From: Pseudisothecium myosuroides | Lineage: Eukaryota; Streptophyta; Bryopsida; Hypnales; Lembophyllaceae | Reading direction: 5' to 3' | Assembly (NCBI GenBank): GCA_951799445.1 | Contig: OX637288.1 | Coordinates: 25,647,288 to 25,711,287 of the forward strand | DNA: 64,000 nt | Shown here: piece by piece, positions 59,527-64,000 of the stretch | Numbering within the stretch: the first letter of the stretch is position 1 | How the letters are laid out: every line of letters begins with the position of its first letter | Notes under the pieces: model-generated | Database searches by the model: none | What the model was told of the DNA's origin: nothing | Seen by the model: only the letters and a program-made list of their open reading frames with translations | Program-made: the position numbers and the translations under genes

Positions 59527-61345
59527 CTAACGATTTAAAGCCTGTGCCGCCTTTTGCTTTAGAGAAGCACTTTGATCATACCGCACAAGAGTTTTGTCAT
59601 TGCGGTGACCAGTCACTCTTGTTATAATATCTCTTGGAACCTGAGCAACTGACATGCGTGTGATTGCAGTAACTCGACCGCTTTTGTTAGTAAAATCCCC
59701 TTCTATTCCTGCATCGGCCATCATGCCTTTAATCCACCCTCTAATTGAACTCTCACCTACAGGGATTCCCTTTTTATACCAAATAGTTGATCTAGCATTA
59801 TGAATTGGTGACAAAAAAAGAGGGCCAACTTTCCTAGACTCTTCTGGCATGTGTGCTAATAAAATAGAGAATGTTTCTATAGCATCCCTATTAAAAGATG
59901 AAATTGGAGGACGAAAATGCTCCTGTTGAAAGCGTTTCATTGATGGCTTGTTAACTTTTGACAACCGCTCATCATATCTGCAACCACTCATCAAAAACTC
60001 ACTATATTAGTAAATTTTAATAATATACCTACTAATAAAAGAAATGGAACTGAAACATCAAGTACTATGACATATCAAATAACTTATAATTGAAGTATCA
60101 TCATGGTACGATTTACCTTAAAAATGCTTCACCATTTTCATCTTTCTCCAAAGAGAAGTCGGAAACAAGTAGTCTGTGTAGCTCTGAACCTCCTCTGATC
60201 AAGAACTCTGTAACACAGAACCAAGAAAAACGCTTTTGACAGCCGGAGGGATGCACAGCTATGTTGCAAGGATGGGAGAGCAATATTTGTTCCTGTTCAA
60301 AACTAATGCAATCTACTTTGCATCTCTCTTTTGTGGCTCCAACATCTTTGCTACGTTTCATGGCATCTACGACCACTTTAGTAGCACCTATAAACCAAGG
60401 ATGTTTTTTAATATTAAATTGGGGTTCACTAACCCCAGTCAAGATTATATGTTCATCTTGCGCATGACAAATGATTCTATTGAAAGCTTGTAAGAGATTC
60501 ATAATGCTTCCACTAGGATATAAGTCTCCATTTTGCTTGCACAGCATGCTAAAAAATTTGGTAAGCAAAGTTCCAAACTCCTGCAAAGGTAGTTTCTCTA
60601 TCGAATCACTTGTTTGCAACCCACAAGTTGTTCTCCACTGATCAAAACGATTTCTTGCCCATGTGTCTGTTTTGATACTTGAGTTTTCACTACTGCTCAA
60701 AACTCTTTGCACTCTTGCTGGGTCATATTTCAAAAAACCGCCTATTAGTTTCCCACCAGTTGCCGGTGATAGATCGCATCCCAATGAAGGTGAAGGGTTT
60801 TCACTTGAACAACTTGTAGCAGACAAGCGGTTACTCACATTGGTTGGAAAAGAAGAAACTAAATCAACGAAACTTTCATCGCTAGCAAGGGAAATCGGAC
60901 TGAAAGATTCAAGACGGCTAATTTCACTCTCTAGAATTGCAGTGATGCAATCATCCAAGTTATTGGTGGAATCAAAGTTTGATAATACCAAATCAAAGTT
61001 ATGCTCTTCCAATGGATCAACTCCACAGAGACTTGGGGTAGAAAAATCTATTCCTATATTGAACAGATCAGTATGCATATTTTCACTTGGAGCATTTTGC
61101 ACTTGCATAGGAAGAGAGCATAGAGGAACAACCTCGACATCGATAGAAGGAGAAACTACTGAAATGTAAGGATTTGAAGATCGTCCTTCCGCAACTTTTT
61201 GAGCTACCACTTCTTCTCTCGCAGCATCACTATTCCTACCACGTCCACCCCCACCTCCACCTCCACGACCTCTTGACAAACGTTGAGAGGCACACAACTC
61301 TAGTCCTTTCACAGAAGGAACTCTCATCTTCTTGACTCTCTCCAT
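59527..61345 (-). CDS. Crypton/DUF3504-type tyrosine recombinase, two exons, 559 residues
   Basis: Exons 61345-60117 and 59977-59527 join AG/A at GTAAAT and TTGCAG, giving an unbroken 559-residue protein. Residues 1-50 include a Gly/Arg-rich stretch (25-37), and 50-210 are Ser-rich and acidic. Residues 220-330 look like the helical core-binding domain (SIKTDTWARNRFDQWRTTC). The catalytic domain has R384 in LIRGGSEL, K508-x-x-R511 in NKSGRVTAITRM, H534 in TGHRND and nucleophile Y543 in LVRYDQ. This is the R-K/H-x-x-R-H-Y set of tyrosine recombinases. In Cryptons the enzyme joins element ends to a target through a covalent phosphotyrosine. It lies inside an insertion that interrupts a tandem unit, so it is taken as the element's own enzyme. 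Confidence 0.82.
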
Positions 61346-61592
61346 GATGACTTTTAGTTCTCACGATTCAGGCTCTTACAATCACTCAAGATTTGTAAAC
61401 TAGTGACAAATGCAATGCCCATTACAAACTAGGATTGTAACGTCAAATATTCCACTTTTAGTAACTTCGTTTGAGAGTTGGGTTGGTACAGCAACTAAGT
61501 GCATTGATGAGAAAAATCTTGTTATTAGTTCTACAATCTTGAGCAATCAAAAAAGTCAAACGGCTCAACTCTCTTGCATTGAGATTATGTCC
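61346..61592. other. Upstream region of the recombinase gene
   Basis: AT-rich, presumed promoter of the minus-strand gene. No clear TATA box could be fixed. Confidence 0.35.
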
Positions 61593-61716
61593 GGTAATTG
61601 CAAAGTAGGTCAAGTCACCAAAAATAATCGCAGGTCAGTACCAACCTCGCCGCCCACGGCTCGGTAGGTCCTAACCTGCGATTATTTTTGATAACTTGAC
61701 CTGCTTTGCAATTACC
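61593..61716. repeat. 124 bp foldback at the right edge of the Crypton-like insert
   Basis: GGTAATTGCAAAG at the left and its complement CTTTGCAATTACC at the right begin arms of about 50 bases with few mismatches. The arms share the core AAAAATAATCGCAGGT; the GC-rich loop is about 20 bases. It is either a separate miniature element or a structured end of the insertion. Confidence 0.7.
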
Positions 61717-61719
61717 TAG

Positions 61720-64000
61720 TCCATAATTTAAATGGAATTCTATGATGGATTTCCATGAGAAAATGTACTTGTTCTTCGGATATCCTATGAATAAATTATC
61801 AGTTTTATTTTGAATAAGTAGGTTTCAATCATTGACCTCCTCACCATGAGATTTGAGTGTTTGTGTTAGTAGGGAATCCATTCCCCGTGTGTTTGAGGGT
61901 TTCAATCATTTGTCTACAACGGAATGTCACCGCATACATTGATTTCATGCTTCAGTGGTCTCGCACTTGATGTCAATTCAAACTCATCGCCAGGATCCAT
62001 AAATTGGGCACCGCTTCGAGCTTACCGAGAGCCGGGAAGGAAACGAGCGGGTGGGGAAGGCTTGAGCGGGTGCAGGAAGAACGTGAGCGGGTGCAGGAAG
62101 AACGTGAGCGGGTGGTAAAGCAAAGGAGCGAGAGGGGGGAGGAATTCAGCGGGACGGGAGTATAGTTAGTTGAGCGGGAGGGGGAGGGACTGTGGGAGCG
62201 GGTGGAAAAGGAAAGGAGCGAGACGAGCGGGTGGGCCAGAAGGAGTTTTGAGCGGGTGGTAAGGCCGAGAAGCGGGTGGAGAGACGTCCATGACTTGCGG
62301 AACAAGTCTGGAGTGTTGCTACAACATAAGTTACTGTACAGTACAGTACTGTACAACGAGAAAGAGAGCCCAAAGGAGCTGGCTGACCTTTCAGTTCTGT
62401 ATCCACCTTCGCTCAACTGGATCCCCCAATCGTCGCTAGCTAGAGCCTGCACCTGAGCACTTCTGTGACTTCATCCACTTCCCTGTTTCTTAACTCACTT
62501 GGCATTTTCATCTGAAGCTCAATTCCAGAACAGTGGAATTGCTTACACTCCGTAGGAAGCACACTGACTGCAATTCCGTTCCACCGAGAGCAACAGGAAA
62601 CTCCAGCACTCCCTTCAGTTGCTCTGATTTCTATATGAGTTCATGGCACAAATTAGTATAAAATTCCCACGAATTGCTTTCCTCTCTGTCGGATCCCCCG
62701 AGACTGTGTAGCATGGGCATTGAGTTTAATGTATGCTGCTAGGTGTACCTCAAATCCCGAGCTACCTTGGATCTAATAAAAGGGCATTTTTGGACAGGCA
62801 GTGTAGCTACTAAGGTGTGTGCTATTTTCTATTTGAAGGCTCCAGATTTGAGCTCCCTAGGACATGCCAATTCATGTGTTATAAGCCTCATCTGGTATAA
62901 GCACACTCAGGAACCTAGCTCATGATTCTCCCTGTTTTAAAGCCCTTCATCGTCACTTTCGTTAATCGGCAGTTCTCCAATACTTTGACACGTTTCAGGA
63001 CGTGCATCCTGAAACATAAATTCATACCCGTCCTAGTTCGTGGTCTGAAATTAGACCTTTGTGAAGGTACATGTCACAATGTTTGACTACAAAATCGGGC
63101 GAATTCGATGAAACTGCGGTTCTTCCTTGTTTCTAAGCAAATTGTTGTTCCATGCTCTTGCTTGAGGCCCAAGTATTCACCATGAGGTGCATTGCGTTCG
63201 TGTATTATATAGTTTAGGGAAACGATTGCATGTTCTGCTGATTTCAAGCTTCCACCATGCACCTCATGGTGAGTACTATGTAACATAATTAACCGTCTCC
63301 TGTTACTTGCTTTGCCTCTTGGCACAAGCGATTTGGAAAGAGAAAGAGTTGAGGGCTGCTAGAGCGTTTTAGACCGAGTCATTACCCTGTCCTCCATTCA
63401 AACTTTGAGAGAGCTGTGAATCTCCAAGATTTGACAATCATGCTATCGAGTTCGCATGAGAGGGTTAAGTCCGACAATGGATAATTCGCCACTCGGCAAC
63501 ACTACAGGTTTGTATCTAGTCCATAACTCTTGGACGCATGCTGCTGCCGAGCTATCACCTGGTGGGATCGCGGAGGTGTTCAGGTTTTCGGTAAATTGTT
63601 GGCAACAGTGCATACCCACGTCAAAGGAAGAATCTGGAGCCCACTTGAAGAATGATTCAGAGATTTAATAAATCTAAACGTGCCCAAAATCTACTATTAA
63701 TGAAAGTTCACTCTCCGTTTGTGCCTCAAAGGAGTATTAGGTCTACTAACTGTGATCTTTGTGAAGCAGCCAGTTGCAAGGTGCACACTGATTCAACAAA
63801 ATTGACAGAGATGACATCTGCAACAATTGAGGACCTAATACTCCCGGCATCAACCGCTGAATGAAATTTGCTCCTTGCACATCCCTGCAACAACACATCG
63901 TAACATTCAACAGGACACCCAATCTTGACGAATCCGTGCAGAGAATTGAAGTTATATATGACTCCTCATTGTTACGATATTAATATAAATTTGATGAGGT
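61720..64000 (+). repeat. Tandem unit 4, right part
   Basis: Collinear with the tails of units 1-3 (GGATTTCCATGAG block, GC-rich block, CACCATGAGGTGCATT block), and the best empty-site reference for the CACTA, hairpin, SINE-like and TTAA insertions in the other units. Short open frames here are not conserved between units, so I see no gene. Confidence 0.72.
62035..62290 (+). repeat. GAGCGGGTG minisatellite
   Basis: About ten variants of GAGCGGGTG or GAGCGGGAG separated by short G/A-rich spacers. Two spacers are exact repeats, GCAGGAAGAACGT. Shorter versions occur at the same place in units 1-3 (2565-2630, 36925-37010, 56555-56670), so the array differs in size between sisters. Confidence 0.7.

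Larger units (their letters stand above)
57571..61719. mobile_element. 4.1 kb Crypton-like insertion encoding a tyrosine recombinase
   Basis: The tandem unit is collinear with its sisters up to 57570 and again from about 61720, so the intervening 4.1 kb is inserted. It lacks long terminal inverted repeats and any DDE transposase; its only recognisable enzyme is a tyrosine recombinase. A TTCCGTAATCTCAATG-like phrase stands left of the insert and TCCATAATTTAAATG right of it; these align with one site in the sister units. This is either a diverged duplication or a consequence of recombination between repeats. A foldback at 61593-61716 ends at the right boundary. The exact ends are inferred. Confidence 0.65.

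Noticed and set aside
62146..62452. Minus-strand Pro/Ser-rich frames in unit 4
   Set aside because: They arise from the GAGCGGGTG minisatellite and are not conserved in frame between units.

Overview
This is nuclear DNA of a plant. Genes are split by GT-AG introns, spacing is wide and AT-rich, and almost every non-coding stretch is transposon-derived. The strongest taxonomic marker is an intact histone H3.3 gene with the plant-type residues T31, Y41, H87 and L90. A secreted dirigent protein agrees with a land plant. The low GC content is compatible with a bryophyte or another non-seed plant, but I cannot name the species.

The backbone is a segment of roughly 7 kb present in four tandem, diverged copies: unit 1 at 1-2874 continuing at 26208-27340, unit 2 at about 31990-39900, unit 3 at about 52430-57095, and unit 4 at 57096-57570 continuing at 61720-64000. 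Each carries a small three-exon gene for a membrane protein with one EGF-like module, followed by a shared GC-richer non-coding tail. Copies 1 and 2 are open; copy 3 is frameshifted; copy 4 is a last-exon fragment with stops. Because the units are related, they act as empty-site references that show exactly where younger transposons landed.

Unit 1 is split by a 23.3 kb CACTA (En/Spm-like) transposon at 2875-26207. It has 18 bp perfect terminal inverted repeats and an AAT target duplication. It encodes a large TNP2-like transposase on the minus strand, cut by one in-frame TGA, and a divergently transcribed spliced gene of unknown family. It has itself collected many smaller elements. Unit 4 is split by a 4.1 kb insertion at about 57571-61719 that encodes an apparently intact two-exon tyrosine recombinase of Crypton/DUF3504 type with all catalytic residues, the most unusual coding feature here.

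At least eight miniature elements begin CCCC and are bounded by TTAA on both sides, the signature of piggyBac-type transposition; one is nested inside another. Other families include 85 bp Stowaway-like palindromes, a CACTA-type hairpin, a SINE-like insertion with a poly(A) tail, a 0.73 kb family with 4 bp target duplications, a possible hAT derivative and a GGCAATTTCATT family whose inverted copies bracket the second dirigent exon. Between units 2 and 3 lie the two ordinary genes, dirigent (41188-42554) and H3.3 (50258-51482).

No rRNA, convincing tRNA, CRISPR or prokaryotic features were seen. Splice sites were assigned by eye from consensus and reading-frame continuity, so exon limits are predictions.
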